Of a stretch of DNA of 64,000 nucleotides, positions 54,918 through 63,034 are shown piece by piece. Origin of the DNA: Janibacter terrae NBRC 107853 (GTDB lineage: Bacteria > Actinomycetota > Actinomycetes > Actinomycetales > Dermatophilaceae). Numbering within the stretch: position 1 is the first letter of the stretch; the number at the start of each line of letters is the position of its first letter. The stretch covers positions 264,517 through 328,516 of the forward strand of contig NZ_BCUV01000003.1 of assembly GCF_001591405.1 (NCBI RefSeq). Reading direction: 5' to 3'. Below the pieces are notes generated by a model. That model did not search any database. It was not told the origin of the DNA and was given only the letters and a program-made list of their open reading frames with translations. A program made the position numbers and the translations under genes.

Positions 54918-55903
54918 GGGGAGGCCCCCTCTCCGCGGGCTTCGAGGGGATCATCTGTGACCTCGACGGCGTGGTCTACGCCGGTGCGGTTGCGGTGGAG
55001 CACGCGGTCGACGCGCTCAACCGTCTCGCCGTGCCCGTGGTCTACGCCACGAACAACGCGTCGCGACCCCCTTCGGACGTCGCGGACCATCTGCGGCGCC
55101 TCGGCGTACGGGTCGAGGCGGCGCGCGTCCTCACCTCGTCGGTTGCCGCCGCGCGAGAGCTGGCCACGGACCTGCCCGCCGGGACCGCGGTCCTGGCGGT
55201 CGGGGGCCCCGGGGTGGGCGTCGCGCTGCGCGACGCCGGTCTGCGGCCACTGGCGCCCGGGGACGAAGGGGAGGTCGCTGCGGTGCTGCAGGGTTACGGC
55301 CCGCAGGTGACCGCCGCCGACCTCGGTGAGGCCGCGCACGCCATCCGCGCCGGAGCGCGCTGGGTGGTGACGAACGACGACCTGACCCTGCCCACCGAAC
55401 GAGGCCCGGCGCCGGGCAACGGCTCCCTCGTGGGCGCCGTGCGCAACGCGGTGGACCGTGATCCAGAGGTCATCGGCAAGCCGCACCCGCCGATGTACGA
55501 GCTCGCGGCCGACGTCCTGGGGGTGCCACCGGCTCGAGTGCTCGCGATCGGCGACCGTCTGGAGACGGACATGGCCGGCGCCCAGGCTGCCGGTACCTCA
55601 GGGGCCCTGGTGCTCACCGGTGTCCACGGACCCCCGGAGCTGGCGGCGGCCCCCTTCGACCATCGTCCTCAGTACGTCCTGACCGACCTGCGCGACCTCG
55701 CCGAGGACTACCCCGAGGCAGGCGTCGACGACGGCTGGCACGTGCGCGGATCCGCTCGTGCCCGCCTCGCGCGCGGTGGCCGGCTCGAGGTGGTCGGCGC
55801 GGGCGCCGACCTGTTGCGCGCCGCGCTCGACGCACTGTGGACCGCTCGCGATGCGGGTCTGATCACGGCGCAGGACGCGGGTCGGCTCGTCCCGAACGGG
55901 TAG
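54914..55903 (+). CDS. HAD-IIA family phosphatase (NagD-like)
   Basis: A 329-residue hydrolase. Motif I is IICDLDGVVYAG (nucleophile Asp near residue 16), motif II is VYATNNASRPP, the lysine is in VIGKPHPPMYEL, and motif IV is VLAIGDRLETDMAGAQAAG. This is the IIA subclass that includes phosphoglycolate and nucleotide phosphatases. The C-terminal ~60 residues are an extra helical tail. GTG 54914 overlaps the TPR gene by 4 nt. Confidence 0.88.
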   Translation: MRGGPLSAGFEGIICDLDGVVYAGAVAVEHAVDALNRLAVPVVYATNNASRPPSDVADHLRRLGVRVEAARVLTSSVAAARELATDLPAGTAVLAVGGPGVGVALRDAGLRPLAPGDEGEVAAVLQGYGPQVTAADLGEAAHAIRAGARWVVTNDDLTLPTERGPAPGNGSLVGAVRNAVDRDPEVIGKPHPPMYELAADVLGVPPARVLAIGDRLETDMAGAQAAGTSGALVLTGVHGPPELAAAPFDHRPQYVLTDLRDLAEDYPEAGVDDGWHVRGSARARLARGGRLEVVGAGADLLRAALDALWTARDAGLITAQDAGRLVPNG

Positions 55904-55933
55904 CGTGGGATCCACCCCGACCCAAGGAGCGAC

Positions 55934-56425
55934 GTGGACCCTGTACGCGGACTGATCCACCTGGGCCTCAGGACCACCGAGGCCGCCCTCGACCGCACCC
56001 TCGGTGTCGTGCGGCTCGTCGACACGCTGCTCGTCGCCAGTGCGGTGCCACCGGCCCGGGGTGACGCGCCGGAGCGCGCGTGGCCCGACGAGGAGCAGGC
56101 GGACCTCGACGCGCTGAGCGAGGCGCTGCGGGCCCGCGACGACGCGCCCGAGGAGGAGGTCGTCTCCACGACCCCGCCCACCCGTCGCACCGCTCCCGCT
56201 CGCCCGGCGACGAAGGCGCCGGTCCGCAAGAGCTCGAGCGCCGCGAGGAAGGCACCGGCGAAGAAGACGCCGGCCAAGAAGGCCGCCGCGAAGACGGCCA
56301 CCAAGACGGCCACCAAGAAGGCCGCCACGAAGAAGGCCACGCCGAAGAAGGTCACTAGCGCGAAGGTGACCACGGCGAAGGCGACGGAGCCGACCCCGAC
56401 CCCCGTGGTGCTCCCGGATGCCTGA
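55934..56425 (+). CDS. Small protein with Lys/Ala/Thr-rich histone-like tail
   Basis: A 163-residue protein. Residues 1-40 are amphipathic (LIHLGLRTTEAALDRTLGVV). An acidic middle follows, and from ~75 the chain is KKxAxK repeats (AKKTPAKKAAAKTATK) like histone H1 or the tail of mycobacterial HupB. DNA or polyanion binding is plausible from the tail alone. AAGGAG stands 6 nt before GTG 55934. I do not recognise a named family. Confidence 0.65.
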   Translation: MDPVRGLIHLGLRTTEAALDRTLGVVRLVDTLLVASAVPPARGDAPERAWPDEEQADLDALSEALRARDDAPEEEVVSTTPPTRRTAPARPATKAPVRKSSSAARKAPAKKTPAKKAAAKTATKTATKKAATKKATPKKVTSAKVTTAKATEPTPTPVVLPDA

Positions 56426-56582
56426 CGAGCCCGGTCAGCTCGTCCAGACCGGTGACCTCGTCGTCGATGCGGCCCTGTCCGATCTGGCGGGCGTCGATGC
56501 CGCAGACCTGGACGCCGTCCTCGCGGCCGGGGAGTCGGTGCACGCCACCTTGACCTCGCGCCTGTCCGACCTCGGGTCCTGA
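56418..56582 (+). CDS. 54-residue conserved-type small protein
   Basis: ATG 56418 to TGA 56580-56582 encodes MPDEPGQLVQTGDLVVDAAL and onwards, an acidic, helix-prone peptide with DLAGVDAADLDAVLAAGESV. It overlaps the preceding gene by 8 nt and ends 3 nt before tlyA, filling the gap exactly. A short gene of unknown function sits at this position (after the HAD gene, before tlyA) in mycobacteria too, as I recall (Rv1693). It is likely to be real, and co-translated with tlyA. Confidence 0.7.
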   Translation: MPDEPGQLVQTGDLVVDAALSDLAGVDAADLDAVLAAGESVHATLTSRLSDLGS

Positions 56583-56585
56583 CCC

Positions 56586-57392
56586 GTGGCGCAGACCACT
56601 CGCCTCGACGTCGCCCTCGTCGAGCGGGGCCTGGCGCGCAGTCGGACGCGTGCCCGGGAGCTCGTCGTCGCCGGTGACGTGCGGGTCGACGACGCGACGG
56701 TGACGAAGACCTCGCTGCAGGTCGGGCCGGACGCCCGGCTGACGGTCGTCTCCGACGGTGATCACTGGGTCGGGCGCGCGGCCGGCAAGCTCCTGGGCGC
56801 CTTGACGGCCTTCACGCCGCAGGTCAGGGGGCAGCGCTGCCTGGACATCGGCGCCTGCACGGGGGGCTTCACCCAGGTGCTCCTCGAGCACGGAGCCGAG
56901 CACGTCATCGCCCTCGACGTCGGTCATGACCAGCTGGCGCCGGAGCTCCTCGCGGATCCGCGCGTCACCGACCGCAGCGGCACGACCATCCGCGGGCTGG
57001 TCGCGGACGACATCGGTGGCCCCGTGGACCTGGCCGTGGGGGACCTGAGCTTCATCTCCCTTCGTCTGGTGCTCGCGGAGGTGGCCGGTCTGCTCACCGA
57101 CACCGGCGAGGCGGTGCTGCTCATCAAGCCGCAGTTCGAGGTGGGGCGGGACCGGCTCGGTCGCAAGGGGGTCGTCACCGACCCGGCTGCTCGGGAGACT
57201 GCGATCATCGGTGTGCTCGAGCGCGCCCGCGAGGTCGGCCTGTCCGTGCTGGGACTGGCGCGCAGCCCGCTGCGCGGGGGTGAGGGCAACCACGAGTACC
57301 TCGTGCACCTCACCGCCCGACCGGGTGTCGGCCCGACGTGGCAGGCTCTGCAGGTGATCGCCCACGACCTGTCCCGCGAGGAGGAGAGATGA
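56586..57392 (+). CDS. tlyA: TlyA-type rRNA 2'-O-methyltransferase (hemolysin family)
   Basis: A 268-residue protein. Residues 1-60 are an S4 RNA-binding domain (RLDVALVERGLARSRTRARE). The FtsJ-like methyltransferase domain has CLDIGACTGGFTQVLLEHGA, VIALDVGHDQLAPEL and AVGDLSFISLRLVLAEV, with the C-terminal KPQFEVGRDRLGRKGVV. In mycobacteria TlyA methylates 16S and 23S rRNA and its loss gives capreomycin resistance. GTG 56586; the stop overlaps the NAD kinase start. Confidence 0.93.
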   Translation: MAQTTRLDVALVERGLARSRTRARELVVAGDVRVDDATVTKTSLQVGPDARLTVVSDGDHWVGRAAGKLLGALTAFTPQVRGQRCLDIGACTGGFTQVLLEHGAEHVIALDVGHDQLAPELLADPRVTDRSGTTIRGLVADDIGGPVDLAVGDLSFISLRLVLAEVAGLLTDTGEAVLLIKPQFEVGRDRLGRKGVVTDPAARETAIIGVLERAREVGLSVLGLARSPLRGGEGNHEYLVHLTARPGVGPTWQALQVIAHDLSREEER

Positions 57393-58300
57393 CCGCGGAG
57401 CCGAGGCAGGTGCTGCTGCTCGCGCACCCTGCTCGCCCCGAGGCCCTCGAGGTCGCCATCGGTGTCGCCGAGCGGCTGTCCGCGGAGGGCATCCAGGTGC
57501 GTCTGCCGGCGGGCGAGCTCGCCGACACCGTGCTCGGCCAGCACCCGGAGGTCGTCGTCCACGACGGCGAGGACCCTGCAGCGGGGGTCGAGCTCGTCGT
57601 CGTCCTCGGCGGTGACGGCACGATCCTGCGCGGCGCCGAGGTCGCCCGGGGCAGCGGGGCGCCGCTGCTGGGGGTCAACCTCGGTCACGTCGGGTTCCTC
57701 GCCGAGGCCGAGCGCGAGGACGTCGACGCGACCGTCGACCACATCGTGCGCCGCGCGTACATCGTCGAGGAGCGCATGGCGCTGGACGTGGTCGCGACCC
57801 GGGACGGCCAGGAGATCGCCCGCAGCTGGGCCCTCAACGAGGTGACCGTCGAGAAGGCCTCGCGCGAGCGGATGCTCGTGCTCACCGTCGAGATCGACGG
57901 TCGACCGCTGTCGACGTGGGGCTGCGACGGAGTCGTCATGGCCACACCGACCGGTTCCACCGCGTACGCGTTCAGCGCCGGCGGCCCCGTGGTGTGGCCG
58001 GGTGTCGAGGCGATGCTCGTCGTGCCGATCAGTGCCCACGCGCTCTTCGCGCGTCCGCTCGTCGTCGCCCCGACCTCCGACCTCGCGGTCGAGCTCGTCC
58101 CCGGCACCGAGGGCCACGGCGTCCTGTGGTGCGACGGCCGCCGCGCCGTCGACCTGCCGCCCGGCACCCGCGTCGAGGTGAGTCGCTCGAAGGAGTCGGT
58201 GCGCCTCGCCCGCCTCAGCCGCTCGCCCTTCGCCGACCGGCTGGTCGCGAAGTTCGACCTGTCGGTCCACGGGTGGCGCGGCCGGAGAGGTTCGGCCTGA
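57389..58300 (+). CDS. ppnK: NAD kinase
   Basis: Makes NADP+ from NAD+. It has 303 residues. VVVLGGDGTILRGAEVARG (GGDGT near residue 73), GVNLGHVGFLAEAE, LNEVTVEKASRERML, TPTGSTAYAFSAGGPVVWP and PISAHALFARPLVV are conserved. Actinobacterial enzymes can also use polyphosphate. ATG 57389 overlaps tlyA by 4 nt and follows GAGGAG. Confidence 0.95.
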   Translation: MTAEPRQVLLLAHPARPEALEVAIGVAERLSAEGIQVRLPAGELADTVLGQHPEVVVHDGEDPAAGVELVVVLGGDGTILRGAEVARGSGAPLLGVNLGHVGFLAEAEREDVDATVDHIVRRAYIVEERMALDVVATRDGQEIARSWALNEVTVEKASRERMLVLTVEIDGRPLSTWGCDGVVMATPTGSTAYAFSAGGPVVWPGVEAMLVVPISAHALFARPLVVAPTSDLAVELVPGTEGHGVLWCDGRRAVDLPPGTRVEVSRSKESVRLARLSRSPFADRLVAKFDLSVHGWRGRRGSA

Positions 58301-58301
58301 C

Positions 58302-60035
58302 GTGCTCCGCGAGCTGCGCATCCGCGACCTCGGCGTCATCGAGGATGCGACCCTCACCCTCGACCCCGGCCTGACCGTCGTCACGGGCGAGACCGGGGCC
58401 GGCAAGACGATGGTCGTCACCGGGCTCGGCCTCGTGCTCGGCGGGCGGGCCGACACCGGCCTCGTGCGCACCGGTCGCGACGAGGCCGTCGTGGAGGCCG
58501 AGCTCGAGCTCGACCCGGACCATCCCGCCCGCGAGGTCGTCGCCGACGTCGGTGGCATCGCCGACGAGCCCGACCTGATCCTCAGCCGCACCCTCTCCGC
58601 CGCGGGGCGCAGCCGCGCCCACGTCGGCGGCCGCCGGGCACCCGTCGGTGTCCTGTCCGACCTCGGTGAGGGGCTCGTCGCCGTCCACGGGCAGGCCGAC
58701 CAGTGGCGGCTGCGGCGGCCGGCCCAGCACCGCGCCCTCCTCGACGCCTTCGGCGGGGAGCCGGTGACCGGCCTCGTTCGCGAGGTCGGGTCCGCGCACC
58801 GCGCCTGGCAGGAGGCGAAGGGGGAGCTGGCCCGGCTCGTCGAGGGCGAACGCACCCGGTTGCAGGAGATCGAGCTGCTCACCCACCAGCTCGAGCAGAT
58901 CGATACCGTCGACCCGCGGCCGGGGGAGGACCGCGAGCTGGCCCAGGAGTCCGAGCGCCTCGGGCACGCCGAGGACCTGCGCTCCGGCGCCGGGACCGCG
59001 CACCGCCTGCTGTCCGATCCCGACAGCTTCGACGGGGACGACGTGGTCGGCCGGGTCGCCCGAGCCGGAGAGGAGCTCGAGCGACTGGTCGCGCACGACG
59101 CCTCCCTGGCGGACCTGCGCCGACGCCTCACCGAGATCGGGGTGCTGGCCAGTGAGGTGGCGGCCGACCTCTCCGCCTACACCGCCGACATCGAGTCCGA
59201 CCCTGCCCGGATGGGCGCGGTGCAGGAGCGGCGTGCCGCCTTGCACGAGCTCACGCGGCGCTACGGCGAGGACATCGGTGCGGTGCTTCGCCACCGCGAC
59301 CAGGCCCGGGAGCGACTCCTCGGCCTCCACGGCGCCGACGAGCGCACCGAGGAGCTGACCCGCCGCGTGGCCGAGGCCGCCACGCGGCTGACCGTGCGCG
59401 CCGCCGCGCTCACCGCTGCCCGGACCGAGGCAGCCGGCCGATTGGCCACCACCGTCGAGGAGGAGCTCTCCCACCTGGGCATGGCCAGGGCACGCGTGCA
59501 GGTGGCCGTCGACCCGCGCAGCGACGAGGGCGCGGTCGAGGTCGACGTCGAGGGGGCCGAGGCCATCCGCGTCGGCGCCGACGGAGCCGATGTCGTGGAG
59601 ATCCGGGTCGCCGCCAACCGGGGGACCGAGCCCCGGTCGGTGGCCAAGGCCGCGTCGGGCGGTGAGCTCAGCCGGATCATGCTGGCGATCGAGGTCGCGA
59701 CCGCCGGGTCCGCGCAGGACCGGGTGCCGACGTACGTCTTCGACGAGGTCGACGCCGGCATCGGTGGCCGCGCGGCCCTCGACGTCGGCGCGCGCCTCGC
59801 CGCCCTGGCCCGCACGAGCCAGGTCATCGTCGTCACCCACCTCGCCCAGGTGGCCGCGCACGCCGACCGGCACCTCGTCGTGCACAAGGCGCACGGCGAC
59901 CAGATCACCTCGAGCGGGGTGCGGGCCGTGGACGGCGACGACCGGCTGGGGGAGCTCTCACGGATGATGGGGGGCGACGACACGAGCGTCGGCCTGAGCC
60001 ACGCCCGCGAGCTGCTGGAGCAGTGCCGTCGCTGA
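58302..60035 (+). CDS. recN: DNA repair protein RecN
   Basis: SMC-like ATPase for double-strand-break repair, 577 residues. Walker A is VVTGETGAGKTMVVTGL (about residue 33). AVHGQADQWRLRRPAQHR is the Q-loop region. A coiled-coil middle follows, then signature ASGGELSRIMLAIEVA and Walker B TYVFDEVDAGIGGRAALDVG. The start GTG 58302 is 1 nt after ppnK, continuing the tlyA-ppnK-recN order common in actinobacteria. Confidence 0.95.
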   Translation: MLRELRIRDLGVIEDATLTLDPGLTVVTGETGAGKTMVVTGLGLVLGGRADTGLVRTGRDEAVVEAELELDPDHPAREVVADVGGIADEPDLILSRTLSAAGRSRAHVGGRRAPVGVLSDLGEGLVAVHGQADQWRLRRPAQHRALLDAFGGEPVTGLVREVGSAHRAWQEAKGELARLVEGERTRLQEIELLTHQLEQIDTVDPRPGEDRELAQESERLGHAEDLRSGAGTAHRLLSDPDSFDGDDVVGRVARAGEELERLVAHDASLADLRRRLTEIGVLASEVAADLSAYTADIESDPARMGAVQERRAALHELTRRYGEDIGAVLRHRDQARERLLGLHGADERTEELTRRVAEAATRLTVRAAALTAARTEAAGRLATTVEEELSHLGMARARVQVAVDPRSDEGAVEVDVEGAEAIRVGADGADVVEIRVAANRGTEPRSVAKAASGGELSRIMLAIEVATAGSAQDRVPTYVFDEVDAGIGGRAALDVGARLAALARTSQVIVVTHLAQVAAHADRHLVVHKAHGDQITSSGVRAVDGDDRLGELSRMMGGDDTSVGLSHARELLEQCRR

Positions 60036-60066
60036 ATCCCCGCGGCTTCATGGGACGATGCACCGG

Positions 60067-61251
60067 ATGGCCATCCGACTGACCCGCGACACGACCCGTG
60101 AGCCGGCCCTGCCCGGCACCAACGGACCCGTGCGGGTCGACCGACGCACCAAGGACCTCACCAAGCGGCTGCGGCCCGGCGACATCGCGGTCATCGACCA
60201 CGTCGACATCGACCGGGTGAGCGGCGAGGCCCTCGTCGCCCGACGCCCCGCGGCGGTCGTCAACGCCAGTCCCTCGACGAGCGGGCGCTACCCCAACGTC
60301 GGACCCCGGATCATCCTCGACGCCGGGATCCCGCTCCTGGACGTCGACGACGAGGAGCTGCTCGGCCGTCTCAAGGAGGGGACGACCGTCGGCGTGGACG
60401 GCGACACGCTCCACGTGTCGGCGGACGACACGATCATCGGCCGCCTCTGGGACGACGAGGCGCTCGCGCTCGCGATGGAGGCCGCGCGGGCCGGGCTGAG
60501 CCAGCAGCTCGAGGACTTCGCCAAGAACACGATGGAGTACATCACCCAGGAGCGTGACCTCCTCTTCGACGGCGTCGGCGTCCCGGAGATCTCGACGAGC
60601 ATGCAGGACCGGCACGTCCTCATCGTCGTGCGCGGCTACCACTACAAGGAGGACCTCGCGGCCCTGCGCCACTACATCCGCGAGTACAAGCCGGTCCTCA
60701 TCGGCGTCGACGGGGGCGCCGACGCGCTCGTCGAGGCCGGGCACCGGCCCGACCTCATCGTCGGCGACATGGACTCCGTCTCGGACGTCGTCCTGACCAG
60801 CGGCGCCGAGGTCGTCGTCCACGCCTACCGGAGCGGCCGGGCCCCCGGCGAGGCCCGCGTCGAGGCGCTCGGGGTGACCCCGGTCGTCTTCCCGGCGACC
60901 GGCACCAGCGAGGACATCGCGATGCTGCTCGCCGACGACAAGGGCGCCTCTCTGATCGTCGCCGTGGGCACGCACGCCACCCTCGTCGAGTTCCTCGACA
61001 AGGGCCGGGCCGGCATGTCGAGCACCTTCCTCACCCGCCTGCGCGTCGGCAGCAAGCTCATCGACGCCAAGGGGGTCAGCCGCCTCTACCGGACCCGGAT
61101 ATCGTCGTGGTCCCTGATCGGTCTGGGGATCGTCTGCCTCATCTCGCTCTTCGTCGCCCTCTGGGCGACCCCGACCGGACAGGCCACCCTGCAACTGCTG
61201 GGGGCCCGCTGGGACGACCTGTGGGCCCTCGTCGAAGGACTCATCACGTGA
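60067..61251 (+). CDS. steA: SteA-type cytokinetic ring protein
   Basis: A 394-residue protein. A thiamin-pyrophosphokinase-like domain is present (LIVVRGYHYKEDLAALRHYI, PVLIGVDGGADALVEAG, PDLIVGDMDSVSD, FPATGTSEDIAMLLADDKGA). One C-terminal membrane helix (LIGLGIVCLISLFVALWA) is followed by a short tail. The N-terminal segment has RPGDIAVIDHVDID and VVNASPSTSGRYPNVGPRII. In corynebacteria SteA works with SteB at the division septum and affects the peptidoglycan hydrolase RipA. ATG 60058 is also possible. The stop overlaps steB. Confidence 0.88.
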   Translation: MAIRLTRDTTREPALPGTNGPVRVDRRTKDLTKRLRPGDIAVIDHVDIDRVSGEALVARRPAAVVNASPSTSGRYPNVGPRIILDAGIPLLDVDDEELLGRLKEGTTVGVDGDTLHVSADDTIIGRLWDDEALALAMEAARAGLSQQLEDFAKNTMEYITQERDLLFDGVGVPEISTSMQDRHVLIVVRGYHYKEDLAALRHYIREYKPVLIGVDGGADALVEAGHRPDLIVGDMDSVSDVVLTSGAEVVVHAYRSGRAPGEARVEALGVTPVVFPATGTSEDIAMLLADDKGASLIVAVGTHATLVEFLDKGRAGMSSTFLTRLRVGSKLIDAKGVSRLYRTRISSWSLIGLGIVCLISLFVALWATPTGQATLQLLGARWDDLWALVEGLIT

Positions 61252-62231
61252 TCGACTTCAGGTACCACCTCGTCTCCCTGGCCGCGGTGCTCATCGCCCT
61301 GTCCATCGGGATCGTGCTCGGGGCGGGCCCGCTCAACGACAACATCGGCAGCACGCTCTCCGGCGAGGTGACCAAGCTCCGCCAGGAGAAGGAGGCCCTG
61401 CGCGCGGACGGCAACGAGCAGCGCGCCGCGATCGAGGCCAGGGACACCTACGACGAGCAGACCCTCCCCCTCGTCGTCCAGGGACGCCTGAGCGATCGCA
61501 CCGTCGCCCTCGTGCGCCTGCCCGAGGGCGCCGACGACGACGTCCAGGCGCTGCGCGAGACCCTCGAGGACGCCGGCGCGACGGTCGAGGAGCCCGTCGA
61601 GGTGAGCGCCACCTGGGCCTCGACGGCCGACGAGACCGTGAGCAGCCGCAGCGCGACCGGCGAGGCCGCCCTGCGCGACCTCGGTGTGAGCGCCGCCGTC
61701 CCGGACGGCGGCCAGCGCATCGACCAGGCCCTCGCCGTCGTGCTCACCGGCACCCGGTCGCCGCGGGACGGCGGCGACCGCGTCTCGCGCGAGCAGCGGC
61801 AGCAGGCGTGGACGCAGCTGAAGGACGCCGGGCTGGTCGACGGCCCCGACGAGACCCCGGACGCGGCCGACCTCGTCGTCGTCGTGGGTGGCCCGGTCTC
61901 CGCCGAGGACTCCTCCGACACGGACACCGTCGATCGCCAGGCGGAGGGCACCTCCGGCGTGTGGGTCGCGCTGACCCACCTCATCGAGACCCACGCCCAG
62001 GGCACGGTCCTCGCCGCCGACGAGGCCACCGACGGCACGAGCGACTCCTCACCGGTGACCATGGCCCGCCTGCAGGGGAGCCTCGCCGAGGGCGTCTCCA
62101 CCGTGGACGACCCGGCCGTCCCCATGGGGCGCGCCGCGATCGTGCTCGCCCTCGTCGAGCAGCTCACCGGCGAATCGGGCCACTACGGGACCGGCGCGGG
62201 TGCCGCCCGCCCCGTCCCCACCTTCCAGTGA
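61248..62231 (+). CDS. steB: SteB/MctB-family envelope protein
   Basis: A 327-residue protein. FRYHLVSLAAVLIALSIGIVLGAGPL is a single N-terminal membrane anchor, followed by a coiled coil (LSGEVTKLRQEKEALRADGN) and a periplasmic alpha/beta domain (VALVRLPEGADDDVQALRET). It matches the family called copper transporter (MctB) in mycobacteria and SteB in corynebacteria, where it partners SteA. GTG 61248 overlaps steA by 4 nt. A division role is favoured by context; the copper function is not excluded. Confidence 0.85.
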   Translation: MIDFRYHLVSLAAVLIALSIGIVLGAGPLNDNIGSTLSGEVTKLRQEKEALRADGNEQRAAIEARDTYDEQTLPLVVQGRLSDRTVALVRLPEGADDDVQALRETLEDAGATVEEPVEVSATWASTADETVSSRSATGEAALRDLGVSAAVPDGGQRIDQALAVVLTGTRSPRDGGDRVSREQRQQAWTQLKDAGLVDGPDETPDAADLVVVVGGPVSAEDSSDTDTVDRQAEGTSGVWVALTHLIETHAQGTVLAADEATDGTSDSSPVTMARLQGSLAEGVSTVDDPAVPMGRAAIVLALVEQLTGESGHYGTGAGAARPVPTFQ

Positions 62232-63034
62232 CCACGCCGACGCTCGTCGCCGCGGCGGGCGCCCGTGCGCTCGTCACCGCCCGCCGGGGGCTGCCCCCCG
62301 GTTGGGGACGACCCTGGGAGCGCACCAACCACGCCGGCCGGGCGGTGACCCTGCTCGAGGGTCCGGCCGCGGTCCTCGGCGCGCTCGCCGGGGTGGCCGC
62401 GACACCGCACCACCGCGGCCCCGCCGGCGCCGTCGTCCTCGTCCCCGGACTGCTCGGAGCACTCGACGACCTCGTCGGTGACACCGCGACCAAGGGACTG
62501 CGGGGGCACCTCGCTGCCCTGCGCGCGGGACGCGTCACCACCGGCGCGCTCAAGGTCCTCGGCCTCGGGGCCGTCGCGCTCGTCACCGCCGCGACGGAGC
62601 AGCGGGCGGGGGGACCCCCTTCGTCCCGCCTCGGCCAGACCGCCGTGGACACCGTCGTCATCGCCGGGACCGGCAACCTCGTCAACCTGCTCGACCTGCG
62701 TCCGGGCCGCGCCCTCAAGGTGACGACCGCGGCCGGCGCGCTGCTGCTCCTGCCCACCGGGTCGCGCCCCCTGGCAGGGGCCCTCCTCGGGACCGGCGCC
62801 GGCCTGCTGCCCGAGGACCTCGCCGGGGAGTCCATGCTCGGCGACTGCGGGGCCAACGCGCTCGGCGCACTGCTCGGCCTGGCACTCGTGCGCGGGCTCG
62901 GACCGCGCGGCCGGCTCACCACCGCAGCCACGGTCACCGGGCTCACCCTGCTCTCCGAACGGGTGAGCTTCACCCGCGTCATCGAGTCGACACCCGTGCT
63001 GCGGGAGCTCGACGCCTGGGGCCGACCTCGGTGA
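62228..63034 (+). CDS. MraY/WecA-like membrane protein
   Basis: A 268-residue hydrophobic protein that keeps parts of the polyprenyl-phosphate phosphotransferase pattern. It has GALDDLVGDTATKGLRGHL (paired Asp), TGNLVNLLDLRPGRALK (the NxxD region) and MLGDCGANALGALLGLAL. The order and spacing resemble MraY/WecA, but it is shorter with fewer helices, and HIGH-like loop residues are not obvious. It may be a shortened or diverged phosphoglycosyl transferase. It sits between steB and murJ with 4-nt overlaps at both ends, so an envelope role is likely. GTG 62228. Confidence 0.65.
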   Translation: MTTPTLVAAAGARALVTARRGLPPGWGRPWERTNHAGRAVTLLEGPAAVLGALAGVAATPHHRGPAGAVVLVPGLLGALDDLVGDTATKGLRGHLAALRAGRVTTGALKVLGLGAVALVTAATEQRAGGPPSSRLGQTAVDTVVIAGTGNLVNLLDLRPGRALKVTTAAGALLLLPTGSRPLAGALLGTGAGLLPEDLAGESMLGDCGANALGALLGLALVRGLGPRGRLTTAATVTGLTLLSERVSFTRVIESTPVLRELDAWGRPR

